Shown here piece by piece: positions 49,020 through 58,233 of a stretch of DNA of 64,000 nt; within the stretch, counting starts at the first letter, position 1, and the number at the start of each line of letters is the position of its first letter. The notes under the pieces are model-generated. The model was not told where the DNA came from. It did not search any database and worked only from the letters and a program-made list of their open reading frames with translations. Both the position numbers and the translations under genes were made by a program. This DNA is from Psychrosphaera ytuae (lineage in GTDB: Bacteria; Pseudomonadota; Gammaproteobacteria; Enterobacterales; Alteromonadaceae). The DNA lies in assembly GCF_017638545.1 (NCBI RefSeq), contig NZ_CP072110.1, positions 434,001 through 498,000 of the forward strand, given 5' to 3'.

Positions 49020-50884
49020 CTTTCAGTTAGATCAAAATAAAGCTTTTTGTTATCAGGGGTTATTAAGCTGTAATCGGCTAATAGCCCTTTTTCATTTAGC
49101 GTCACTAAACCTGCTGCAGACTGCGTGTGTAAGTTGCGATACCGAAAGCGACTTTGTTTTGCTTTTAATGGATGGTGTTCAATTTCTAGGCGCCGACGTT
49201 TGGTAAATATATTCAAAATACTGTGCGGCGAATATAAAAACCTATCTACGTAATCAAAAAACTTCAATAAACCTGGCGGGAATTGATTTTTAAAGCCACT
49301 ACAAGTCAGTTGCCAAATCCTATCTTCGATATCGCTAAAGCGACGCTCCGCAGAAAAACAAAAAGAATAATGAACATCACCTGACATAATAATAATTTCG
49401 TCTGGAGCACGCTCATCCCTTAATATATTCATCAGCTTTTTTGCCGAGCCTTGGTGAGCCATCCAGTTTTCTACATCGACTAACAACTCTTTGCCAAAAA
49501 ACGCACAAATCTTCTGAACCACTTCTATCGACTTTACGCCAAACACCGGCGCAGGAGATACAACAAGAATAGAATCGGTTTCTTTAAAGACTTGCCGCTC
49601 AAACTCTTCTAGTCTTGGGAAGTCCATCAAGCCACTTGGGTTTTTGGGATCTTTTTCACTACGCCACCTGTGGGTACGTGTGTCTAACACAACTATTTTA
49701 GGCTGACTTTGAACTTCAAAATGCCATTCAGAAAAATCAAACAAGGCCTCCGTGAGCGGTTCACTACTGAAGTCATTTTCGTGACTTAACGCTTGAATTT
49801 GTTGAATAATGGGGCGATTTTTCTCTGGATTGTTACCCCAGCTTTGAAACACAGCGTAGGATAACAAGGCGTTTTTGATCATTTTACGAGTAAAATCATT
49901 ACCGTATATATGCTCTTCCCAATCCGCACTTAAATTCCAATCATCGGTTACATCGTGATCGTCAAAAATCATCAAAGTTGGTATGTTCGCCAAAGTTAAC
50001 TCAAAATCAGGCAGAGTGGAGATAAATCCTCTTAGGTTTTGCCAATCCTTGTCGTAGGCATATTGATTCTTTTGGGCCACCAGCTCTTGCGCTTCATTTA
50101 CGCTTTCTTCTACTAGCGCCCACGCTTTGGACGACCAAGTTAATAGATAACAAGCAAAAAACTCATTTAGGCTAATCAAATGATTGTCGTGATAACGGGC
50201 ACTGATTATTTCTGAGCCGTGCCAAAAATTAGACCAACGGCTTTGTTTGTCTTTATTGGGTAGTATTTTGCTGCGCTCATTAATCGAATTTGTCCAACTT
50301 AACTCAGCGGGTGTCTTGTCCCCTAAGTCTTCTAGTGCTGTGTATAGCCCCAGTTTTTTAACCAGACTTTGGATCGCAACTAACATTGGGGCTGCAACGT
50401 CATCGGCATAAATTTGATCACCCGTCATCAAAAGGTAGTCTGGGCGGTTTACCGGTTCGTCATTGAGCATTTCAGCGATGCCATTAAACGCATCGACCGA
50501 AGGATGATCCGGCTTTCGACAAGAGCCCTGAATGACTTGTTTTATTGCAGATCTGACTTTAAAGGATAAGCGGCAATAACCTTGTAACCTAAGGGGTTGG
50601 TCATTAATTTTGTTTTGGTCTAAGTGAAGCTCGTAACCGTATTCCTTATCACTTATCCAAGTACCTGCATCGGGTTTAATCGTGCACAAATAAACAAAGC
50701 AGCGCACACCCAGTTGCACACAATCAATCTGTTGTCCCACCTGGACTAGTTCTGCTTCACTATGAGTTGGGTTTTCAAATACCTTTACGTCACAACTTTG
50801 CTTTTCGCTAGTTACAAACCAAACATTAACTTGGTTGTGGTCAACTAAACGCAAAAACGGCCCGCATAGTAAATTATCAGTCAT
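49016..50884 (-). CDS. PhoD-like metallophosphatase without a signal peptide
   Basis: A 622-residue protein of the alkaline phosphatase D superfamily. Metal motifs are MTGDQIYADDV, IFDDHDVTDDW and MSGDVHYSF. The order fits PhoD, but the twin-arginine leader and N-terminal domain of secreted PhoD are absent: the protein begins with MTDNLLCGPFLRLVDHNQVN. It is therefore probably cytoplasmic, and its substrate may not be phosphodiesters of the periplasm. It stands alone, divergent from the channel gene and convergent with rlmI. Confidence 0.78.
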   Translation of the reverse strand: MTDNLLCGPFLRLVDHNQVNVWFVTSEKQSCDVKVFENPTHSEAELVQVGQQIDCVQLGVRCFVYLCTIKPDAGTWISDKEYGYELHLDQNKINDQPLRLQGYCRLSFKVRSAIKQVIQGSCRKPDHPSVDAFNGIAEMLNDEPVNRPDYLLMTGDQIYADDVAAPMLVAIQSLVKKLGLYTALEDLGDKTPAELSWTNSINERSKILPNKDKQSRWSNFWHGSEIISARYHDNHLISLNEFFACYLLTWSSKAWALVEESVNEAQELVAQKNQYAYDKDWQNLRGFISTLPDFELTLANIPTLMIFDDHDVTDDWNLSADWEEHIYGNDFTRKMIKNALLSYAVFQSWGNNPEKNRPIIQQIQALSHENDFSSEPLTEALFDFSEWHFEVQSQPKIVVLDTRTHRWRSEKDPKNPSGLMDFPRLEEFERQVFKETDSILVVSPAPVFGVKSIEVVQKICAFFGKELLVDVENWMAHQGSAKKLMNILRDERAPDEIIIMSGDVHYSFCFSAERRFSDIEDRIWQLTCSGFKNQFPPGLLKFFDYVDRFLYSPHSILNIFTKRRRLEIEHHPLKAKQSRFRYRNLHTQSAAGLVTLNEKGLLADYSLITPDNKKLYFDLTES

Positions 50885-51071
50885 TATTTTAAAGGGTCTG
50901 CTTTTTATTACATTTCTCTCTACTATCCCGAGTTAGCCACTAAGGATCAAGTTTGATACCCAAAACAAATGCAACATTTTGTTAAAGCAATTGTTTATCG
51001 TCTTGGGACTTACGCAAATCTTTAACTATTCTTACTTTATTACATCGATTGATGAAGAGGTTTGAATAGCG

Positions 51072-52049
51072 ATGTCTGATGATAAATGTAAGTACAAATC
51101 TTATGATGGACAGTGTTGCGAAGAAACAGACATAGGGTCTGGATATTGTTTTTGGCACGATAAAGACATCGACAAGAGTGGTATGGACCTATCAGAACGG
51201 CTCGAAGAATACGCCAAAAGTGGAGGATTATTACAAGGTTTGTGTCTAGCTAGAGCAAATCTAGAAAACGTAAACCTCGTCCGTCATGGCCAAAAAGAAG
51301 GCTATGACCTGCGCCACGGTGACTTTTATAGGGCTAATATGACCAATGCACACCTGTTCAATGCCAACCTCGAAGGTTCATCCCTAATGAAGGCCAAACT
51401 ATCCGAGGCCAACTTACACTGCGCCAATCTTCACAATTGTAATTTACTTGGCGCTAAGCTCACTAATGCGCGCCTCGACAACATCAAGCTTGGTACTCAT
51501 GTTCAACAAGAAGCCGTAGCTAGACGAGCCGAACTGCGTGGTGAGCGAGAAAAAGCAATCGATTATTATGAGCAGTCAGAAGAAATCTATCGGGCATTAA
51601 GAAAAGCCGCGGACGACGATGGTTTGATAAAGCTTGCCGGTACCCTCGCCTACAAAGAGTTAACAATGCAACGAAAACAAAGAGAAAAGTTTTCTCTTGA
51701 ACGTATTATGTTGAAATTTGTTGATTTGTTTTGTGGATACGGTGAAAAGCCTATCAATGTCATTATATTTTCTATGGGTTTAATTTTACTGTCCGCAGTT
51801 GCGTTCTTTTTTCTCGGGGTTGATTCAGGTGACGGGATCATAAGGTTTAATCCCGCCAATACCTTTAAACAAAACATCGAAGACTTAGGCAGCTCCATTT
51901 ATTTTAGTGTTGTGACTTTTACCACCTTGGGTTACGGCGATATCCACCCACATGGATGGGCTCGACTTGTGGCGACGATTGAAGCGTTTGTCGGAAGTTT
52001 TGCGTTAGCGCTTTATGTCGTCGTTTTTGTAAAAAAATCGAGCAGATAG
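51072..52049 (+). CDS. Potassium channel with Cys/His motif and pentapeptide repeats
   Basis: A 325-residue protein. An N-terminal possible zinc site uses Cys6, Cys15/16, Cys26 and His29. A pentapeptide-repeat region (about 60-140; ANLENVNL, ANMTNAHLFNANL, AKLSEANLHCANL) follows. A helical linker (about 145-215) then leads to two membrane helices (about 228-250 and 295-320) around the pore loop VTFTTLGYGDIHPHG, with the K+ filter TLGYGD. It probably forms a tetrameric inner-membrane K+ channel with a cytoplasmic pentapeptide domain. GAAGAGG precedes the ATG. Ligand and gating are unknown. Confidence 0.83.
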   Translation: MSDDKCKYKSYDGQCCEETDIGSGYCFWHDKDIDKSGMDLSERLEEYAKSGGLLQGLCLARANLENVNLVRHGQKEGYDLRHGDFYRANMTNAHLFNANLEGSSLMKAKLSEANLHCANLHNCNLLGAKLTNARLDNIKLGTHVQQEAVARRAELRGEREKAIDYYEQSEEIYRALRKAADDDGLIKLAGTLAYKELTMQRKQREKFSLERIMLKFVDLFCGYGEKPINVIIFSMGLILLSAVAFFFLGVDSGDGIIRFNPANTFKQNIEDLGSSIYFSVVTFTTLGYGDIHPHGWARLVATIEAFVGSFALALYVVVFVKKSSR

Positions 52050-52211
52050 TATTTTTTAGGACAGTTTTGTATAAAAAAGAATCATTTAGTGTAAATTTAC
52101 TTTTTTTGAAACTTTTTTTCATTTATAAGGTCTATTGTGTTGAATGGTGTTGAACATCTTGAGACCGTGTTTGATATCATTTCTTCATTATTTTGTTCCA
52201 ATATTTGGACG

Positions 52212-52238
52212 GGCCAGCACCCTGCTGGCCTTTTTTTG
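52212..52238 (+). terminator. Strong plus-strand terminator, 160 bases after the channel gene
   Basis: Perfect 8-bp stem GGCCAGCA / TGCTGGCC with CCC loop and seven T. No plus-strand gene ends here. It may end a long 3' UTR of the channel mRNA or a small RNA starting in 52050-52200. The minus strand lacks a T tract, so it is not for recD. Confidence 0.85.
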
Positions 52239-52250
52239 TTGCCCTACCGT

Positions 52251-54311
52251 TTAAAACAATCCACCTCGCTCTTTGAGCATCTGATTCAATCCCGACTGGC
52301 GTGAGGTGTGCGTTGCCACCATCTTTTTAATGACCGCCGAACTGCCATAAATGGTAAATTGCTTTTTAGCGCGCGTAATCGCCGTATATAACAATTCTTT
52401 ACTCAACAGTGCCCCTGCTTGTCCCTCTGGCGGTAACACTAACAAACCATGACTAAACTCTGATCCTTGGCTTTTATGGACTGTCATCGCGTACACGCTT
52501 TCGTGTGCAGGTAATCTTTGATTAAACAACCGCTTAATAGCGCCTTGGGCATCGATAAAATAAGTCACTAGCAGGCCTGATTCTGGCTCAATCGCCTGGA
52601 TACCAATATCACCATTGAATAGGCCTAAATGGTAAGCATTTTCAGTGATCAATACAGGTCTTCCAGCAAAGTGACCATCGTGAGTAGTATTGGATTCAAT
52701 CTTTAGGGCTTGTACAAATTGGCCATTGAGCCCCTCAACACCTGTGTCACCTTGCCTTACACACGCCAATATCTGAAATTGATGTAATTGCTCAAACATG
52801 GCAAAAACTTGGGTTTCCTCTTGTGCGACCGTCAAAGACCGAGCAGCATGGCACAACTCTGAATAATGTGGCACCAATGCACGCACGATGTCATTTAACT
52901 CAATGTCTCTCTGCGGCAAGATTGCAATGTCGGCTTTTGGGTTTGTTGCTTGGCTGAATCTCTGAACTACATTCCTGTCGACATTTTGAACTAAAATTTG
53001 TATCACACTGTTTACATCGCCATCGATAACAGCACGAGCCAGCTTACCTATACCGCCAACCGCATCAAATCGGTAACTGTGTTTCAGTTTAGTTAACGGC
53101 ATTACTCGTTTTTGCTCGTCATCTGTTAACACATTTAGTGGCTGACATATCTCCGCTAAAATATTTCCCGCCTCTACCGATGCCAGCTGTTGTTCATCTC
53201 CCAACAAAACCAATTGCGTTTGCGGTGCTAAAGCATCAACCAACTTACACATCATGGACAAATCAACCATAGACGCCTCATCTAAAATAAGAACATCTAA
53301 AGGTAATTTGTTGTTTTGATTATATAGAAATCCAGACCCTCTTGGCTTTAGGAGCCGGTGAAGTGTCGTTGCTTCGGTTGGGATTTGGCTTTTTATGTGA
53401 GATTCAACCCCTTCGAGGGTTTTTACATTACTTGAAATAGACTCCGTCAGTCTAAGTGCTGCCTTACCTGTTGGTGCCGCTAGTGCAATCTTTAACGGCC
53501 CTAGTTGGTCTTTTACAAATGACGCTTGTTGTTCGTACAAGTAAATCGTCGCAGCGAGTAGTTTAATGACTGTGGTGGTTTTACCCGTTCCTGGTCCACC
53601 TGTGATCACTGAAAATCGATAATTTAGACTATTTAGCACGGCCTGGCGTTGCCAATCGTAATCAGGCCCACCTGTGTAGCCATCGTCAAGCGGTTTAAAA
53701 AGCTGAGCTAATAATGAAACTAACGTATTATCTTGCCCAAAGTGACCAGGGGCGTGACCAGGTGCGCCTTCAAACGAATTAAAAGACAAGGCTGGGCTTA
53801 TTTTACTTTGAGTCGATAGGTAATTCGCCAAGCTCACTTCATAATTAAAGTTACGAGTTAAAAACAAAAAGCCATTATAAAACGTTAGCGGACCACCATT
53901 TCCTGTACTTTTGGCTTGGTCTATACAATCAGGCCAGGTTGATTTAGCAGGTAATATCAATGACTCCTGATTATCGAACATATCAATATGGCAGTCAGTT
54001 ATCTCAAAGCAGGTACTTTGCGCGTTAAACCGTCGGATAACGTGCGCACTCATTATTGTGATCAAGTTAATAATGGGTTCGTGTTCCGAATAATCGCCAG
54101 ATGACATCCCCAATATTTCTTGTCGTGCAATAAAATTAGCAAACTGAAATTCAAGTTCAGTCAACAATCCCTTTTCTTTGTTCGTCCTTAACCATGTCAT
54201 TATGGAGACGTTGCGACTTCCCGTTTTACCTCCATCTATATTTACACTTTGCGCAAAGATTGAATTCGCTTGCTCCTTTATGGGCTCAAGCACAACCACT
54301 TTATTATCCAT
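52251..54311 (-). CDS. recD: Exonuclease V alpha subunit RecD
   Basis: A 686-residue 5'-3' helicase subunit of RecBCD. Walker A is GGPGTGKTTT at about residue 239, motif II is LDEASMVDLSMM, and the C-terminal UvrD-like motif VHKSQGSEF is visible. It overlaps the recB stop by 8 bases. With RecB and RecC it unwinds and trims double-strand ends and loads RecA after Chi. Last gene of recC-recB-recD. Confidence 0.94.
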   Translation of the reverse strand: MDNKVVVLEPIKEQANSIFAQSVNIDGGKTGSRNVSIMTWLRTNKEKGLLTELEFQFANFIARQEILGMSSGDYSEHEPIINLITIMSAHVIRRFNAQSTCFEITDCHIDMFDNQESLILPAKSTWPDCIDQAKSTGNGGPLTFYNGFLFLTRNFNYEVSLANYLSTQSKISPALSFNSFEGAPGHAPGHFGQDNTLVSLLAQLFKPLDDGYTGGPDYDWQRQAVLNSLNYRFSVITGGPGTGKTTTVIKLLAATIYLYEQQASFVKDQLGPLKIALAAPTGKAALRLTESISSNVKTLEGVESHIKSQIPTEATTLHRLLKPRGSGFLYNQNNKLPLDVLILDEASMVDLSMMCKLVDALAPQTQLVLLGDEQQLASVEAGNILAEICQPLNVLTDDEQKRVMPLTKLKHSYRFDAVGGIGKLARAVIDGDVNSVIQILVQNVDRNVVQRFSQATNPKADIAILPQRDIELNDIVRALVPHYSELCHAARSLTVAQEETQVFAMFEQLHQFQILACVRQGDTGVEGLNGQFVQALKIESNTTHDGHFAGRPVLITENAYHLGLFNGDIGIQAIEPESGLLVTYFIDAQGAIKRLFNQRLPAHESVYAMTVHKSQGSEFSHGLLVLPPEGQAGALLSKELLYTAITRAKKQFTIYGSSAVIKKMVATHTSRQSGLNQMLKERGGLF

Positions 54312-57300
54312 TAGTGCTCTCCAAGCTTGATTGTTGACCCAAGTTTAGTAACGCGTTATCTAAATAATCAATCGCTTCTTGATTAACCTTGTGACTGTAA
54401 ACCCCATTAACAAAAGAACTTTCGCTATGATTTGTGTTACTATTTACCGTCTTATCATTAGTCATACCGCGCAAATACAAATAAACACCGCCGCCAACAT
54501 GGCTTTGATAGTCATAGTCTTTTATTCGCACTTTTAAGAATCGATGTAATGCATAGGTGTAAATCAACATCTGTAAATAATAATTGTGATCGGTCATGGA
54601 ATTTTGGATTTGCTCCAAGCCATAGTCGCTCAACTGATCACCCAAATAATTCGATTTATAATCCATTACGTAATATTGACCATTGATTCTACAGGTTAGG
54701 TCTACAAAGCCCTTAAGCCGACCTTTTAAACCATCGCCGGCTAGTAAAACGTTGTTGTAATTGAGGTGTTTAAACCCAGCCAAACGCAACGCGTTACTAA
54801 CAATATCTGTTGTTAATTGCTCAAACGAAAAATAAAACTCCATTTCATCGAGTCGGTCACGGTTATTGAGTAAACGTAAACACCAATTTTGCTGGTCTAG
54901 AGATACAGGAGCGAACACAGGAGCGTCCAACGTCGACTGTAGCCAGTCACACAAAAGATCAATGTCTATTTCAGACAAACCAAATTTAGCAATGGCTTTT
55001 TCAACAATTTCAACTTGCTCTATCACCGGTAAGGTAAAATCTAAAAACTCATAAATAAAATGTAAACACGAGCCTGCGTTGGCCCCTTTTGGAAAACGAA
55101 AACGGTAAGCTTGTGCCTCCAACGTACCATCAAAGTGATGATTTTGACTTGTTACAACAGCTTCATCACTGACACCGGCTAACCACACTTCGCCTGTCGG
55201 TGGTGATGACTCTGCTTGATAAGAACTTTGCACATGGTCTTGTTCGCTGTTGTGCGCAATTGCAGAGAAACTCAATACTGACCAGCGTTTATCTATCCGC
55301 CCGTTAAACTCACCCACACTTAATGCGTCGTTGTTTTCGCTTACTTGGTATGGTGAGACTTTAGCGTCTTGATAAATCGACCATACATCTTGCTGAGTTA
55401 AAACTTGCCACTCCACCTCACTACACAACTCACTACAGGATTCTAATTGACCTACTTTTTCCACATAGGCGCTTAGAGCCGATATCCATTGCCCATCGGT
55501 TACTTTAGAAAGCCCCTTGCCTAGGACCATTAAACCAAACGCAGATTCGTGTACACTCGAGTCTTTGCTATTAGAACGCTCTAATGTAGTAAAGGTCGAT
55601 AAGTTGAGTTGGTATTTCGCCCTTGTCATGGCAACGTACAATAACCTTGTGTCTTCATCTAAGCGCTCTTTTTCGGCTTTTTGGAGATCAATTTGACGCT
55701 TATCGGCACGATATACCAACTGGCATGCTTGTTCATCAAAAAACAGCGGGACTTTTTCTTTCGAAAACTCCGTCACAAACGGTAAGTAAACTATCGGATA
55801 TTCCAAACCTTTAGAGCCGTGCATAGTGACAATTTGTACCAAGTTGCGATCTGACTCCAAGCGCAAACTCAAGGCGTCATTGCGTTCTATTTCTGTCACC
55901 GATTGACGGTACCAAACAAGAAGTTTTTCGTGACCAGGTAACTTAGCCGATTGCTCTTGGATCAATTGTTCTAAGTGGCGAAGGTCGGTAACTAGTCGCT
56001 CAAAGTCAAAGTCTGATTGTTGCCAAACTCGCAAAGTGCCTGCCCAATTAAGGATAGTTTGAATAGCACTGGTCACCTTACCCGCTTCCCAAAGTTCATG
56101 TGCTCTGTAAAAGGCGGCTAACACGCGGTGCCACTGGCGTTCATCATTTTGTACAGCAAGTTGATACTCTGGCAAATACGAAAAAAACAAGGTGCTTACC
56201 GCAGCCCTAACCCGTTTTTCATTGGATGGGCTATTAATCGCTTCTAACAACCTAAGCATGTCTCTGGCCAAAGCACTGTCAAACACAGAGTCTCTGCTAA
56301 GGTACACAGAATCCACGCCCAAATCTCTCAGCGCTTGCTTTATCAGCTTCGCTTGGTAACGACTGCGCACCAACACCGCTATATCCTTGCCTTCAATATT
56401 CCGGCCTGTACCTTGGGTAATGTCGCCTAGTTTAAGACTTGCCTGTTGGGACAGTTGTAATTGATTTTTTATATTGGCAGCGCAAAGTTTTGCTAAAGGT
56501 AATTTAGCTTCAGAAAAACTCAGCCCTTTGGCGTCTTCAATGACAGATTTATTCTCATCTAATTCACATACCGCAAGATGTTGTATTTTAAGCACAGGCA
56601 AAGGATCAGCACCTGTTTTGTTAGTTTGACGGTGGGTGTTAAACAATCGATTTGTATCGGGTTGACCTGCCCCTACTGCAACAAAAGGTATCGCGTCATG
56701 GCCAAATTGATATTCGCTGTTTAAATACATGTTGTTGATGGCGCGGATTAGCTGAGGATGTGAACGCCAGTTTTTGTCCAAAGTAAAGTGTTGGGTCTCA
56801 TCCAAATCCGTTTTGGCCGTGATGTAGGTATTAATATCGGCGCCCCTAAACTTATAAATTGCTTGTTTGGGGTCGCCAATCATGATCATCGTCGGTCGAT
56901 GACTATGAGGTACGTTTTCATTTGTTTGAAATTCATTTGATAGACATTCATTTTGATAAATCGATTTGAAGATTTCGTATTGAATTGGGTCAGTGTCTTG
57001 AAATTCATCGATAAACGCTAACGGATAACGACGTTGAATGGCCTCAATTAACGATTGATTATCTTCACTTTTGACGGCTTCTTGCAAACGCAATAACAAG
57101 TCATCTGGTGTTAGAGTTTGCTGTTCATTTTTGACCGCTTGCGCACCTTGTTCTATTTCGTGTTTGGCTAATACTAACCAGTAACCTTTAACTTCTGGAC
57201 TTTCAAACCTTTTACAATAATCCACACAGGCATCAAATGCCGTTGATGTTGGATGCGATACCGCAGGCTTCTTTGCTAAATAATTGCTCTGATCAGCAAG

Positions 57301-58233
57301 GGAATCACTGGTATAGGCATCGATAACGTCAGCGGTGGGTAATACCTCGCCAAAAGGCCGTGATATGAATTCAGTTAACAAAGCCAGGTGTTTGTTTTGA
57401 GGGCTGCTTTTTTTCAATGCCGCACCAGCAACCACATCAACAATATCGCTGTCTTGCAATTGCTGCCAAAGCTTGAGTAACGACTCGTAATGAAATCGCT
57501 TTATCTTTTGATATTCATCGTCGCTTAGCGCCGGACTAATGGTAATAGGCTTATCGATTAGCTGTTGGAGCTCTGATTTAAGCTGCTCAGGGCTTTTCCA
57601 CAATGAACTGACCTGGTAGTACTCAAAACCCTTTAATCCGCTCATGTAGCTTCTCCAGAAGTCTTGGAGCGCATGATTGAGATATGGTGCATTATCGAGG
57701 TCAAATGACTGCTCAAAACTCATTTGGGTTTCAAAAGCAAATTGATTGAGAACTCGCTGACAAAAACCATGGATAGTAAAAATTGACGCCTCATCAATCA
57801 ACGTAATGTTTTGCTGAATTTTGTGATAAAGGGCCAATGCGGTGTCACGGTCTTTTTCGGACAAGTCTGTACTTGAATGTTCAACCGAATTTACCAATTG
57901 TTGTTGGTAGGCGAGTTCAATTATTTCTAAAACAGTGGGATCTACGTCTTTCACTTGCTTGCCTGTCGGCGTGTTCAGCCACTTTAATATTGCGCCCTGT
58001 GCTTCTTTTAAGCGTCCTCTTATTCGGCTTTTTAATTCTTCTGTCGCCGCCTCGGTAAAAGTTACTACTAAGATTTCGTCAACTGCCAGACTTTGACTAG
58101 ATTGCTCACTTATCAAGCCTAATACCGCACGAAGATACAAAGTTGTAATCGTGTAGGTCTTACCTGTTCCGGCACTGGCCTCAATTAATGCATGTCGATC
58201 TAAAGGGAGGCTATGAGGTTTAAGTGTTTGCAT
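54304..58233 (-). CDS. recB: Exonuclease V beta subunit RecB
   Basis: A 1309-residue subunit with 3'-5' helicase and nuclease. Walker A is ASAGTGKTYT (about residue 18-27), motif II is FIDEFQDTDPIQY, and the nuclease site contains the Asp-Lys pair in MDYKSNYLG near the C-terminus. The length is slightly above the E. coli protein. It starts within the recC stop (TAATG shared base) and overlaps recD by 8 bases. The ptrA gene found between recC and recB in E. coli is absent. Confidence 0.95.
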   Translation of the reverse strand: MQTLKPHSLPLDRHALIEASAGTGKTYTITTLYLRAVLGLISEQSSQSLAVDEILVVTFTEAATEELKSRIRGRLKEAQGAILKWLNTPTGKQVKDVDPTVLEIIELAYQQQLVNSVEHSSTDLSEKDRDTALALYHKIQQNITLIDEASIFTIHGFCQRVLNQFAFETQMSFEQSFDLDNAPYLNHALQDFWRSYMSGLKGFEYYQVSSLWKSPEQLKSELQQLIDKPITISPALSDDEYQKIKRFHYESLLKLWQQLQDSDIVDVVAGAALKKSSPQNKHLALLTEFISRPFGEVLPTADVIDAYTSDSLADQSNYLAKKPAVSHPTSTAFDACVDYCKRFESPEVKGYWLVLAKHEIEQGAQAVKNEQQTLTPDDLLLRLQEAVKSEDNQSLIEAIQRRYPLAFIDEFQDTDPIQYEIFKSIYQNECLSNEFQTNENVPHSHRPTMIMIGDPKQAIYKFRGADINTYITAKTDLDETQHFTLDKNWRSHPQLIRAINNMYLNSEYQFGHDAIPFVAVGAGQPDTNRLFNTHRQTNKTGADPLPVLKIQHLAVCELDENKSVIEDAKGLSFSEAKLPLAKLCAANIKNQLQLSQQASLKLGDITQGTGRNIEGKDIAVLVRSRYQAKLIKQALRDLGVDSVYLSRDSVFDSALARDMLRLLEAINSPSNEKRVRAAVSTLFFSYLPEYQLAVQNDERQWHRVLAAFYRAHELWEAGKVTSAIQTILNWAGTLRVWQQSDFDFERLVTDLRHLEQLIQEQSAKLPGHEKLLVWYRQSVTEIERNDALSLRLESDRNLVQIVTMHGSKGLEYPIVYLPFVTEFSKEKVPLFFDEQACQLVYRADKRQIDLQKAEKERLDEDTRLLYVAMTRAKYQLNLSTFTTLERSNSKDSSVHESAFGLMVLGKGLSKVTDGQWISALSAYVEKVGQLESCSELCSEVEWQVLTQQDVWSIYQDAKVSPYQVSENNDALSVGEFNGRIDKRWSVLSFSAIAHNSEQDHVQSSYQAESSPPTGEVWLAGVSDEAVVTSQNHHFDGTLEAQAYRFRFPKGANAGSCLHFIYEFLDFTLPVIEQVEIVEKAIAKFGLSEIDIDLLCDWLQSTLDAPVFAPVSLDQQNWCLRLLNNRDRLDEMEFYFSFEQLTTDIVSNALRLAGFKHLNYNNVLLAGDGLKGRLKGFVDLTCRINGQYYVMDYKSNYLGDQLSDYGLEQIQNSMTDHNYYLQMLIYTYALHRFLKVRIKDYDYQSHVGGGVYLYLRGMTNDKTVNSNTNHSESSFVNGVYSHKVNQEAIDYLDNALLNLGQQSSLESTNG

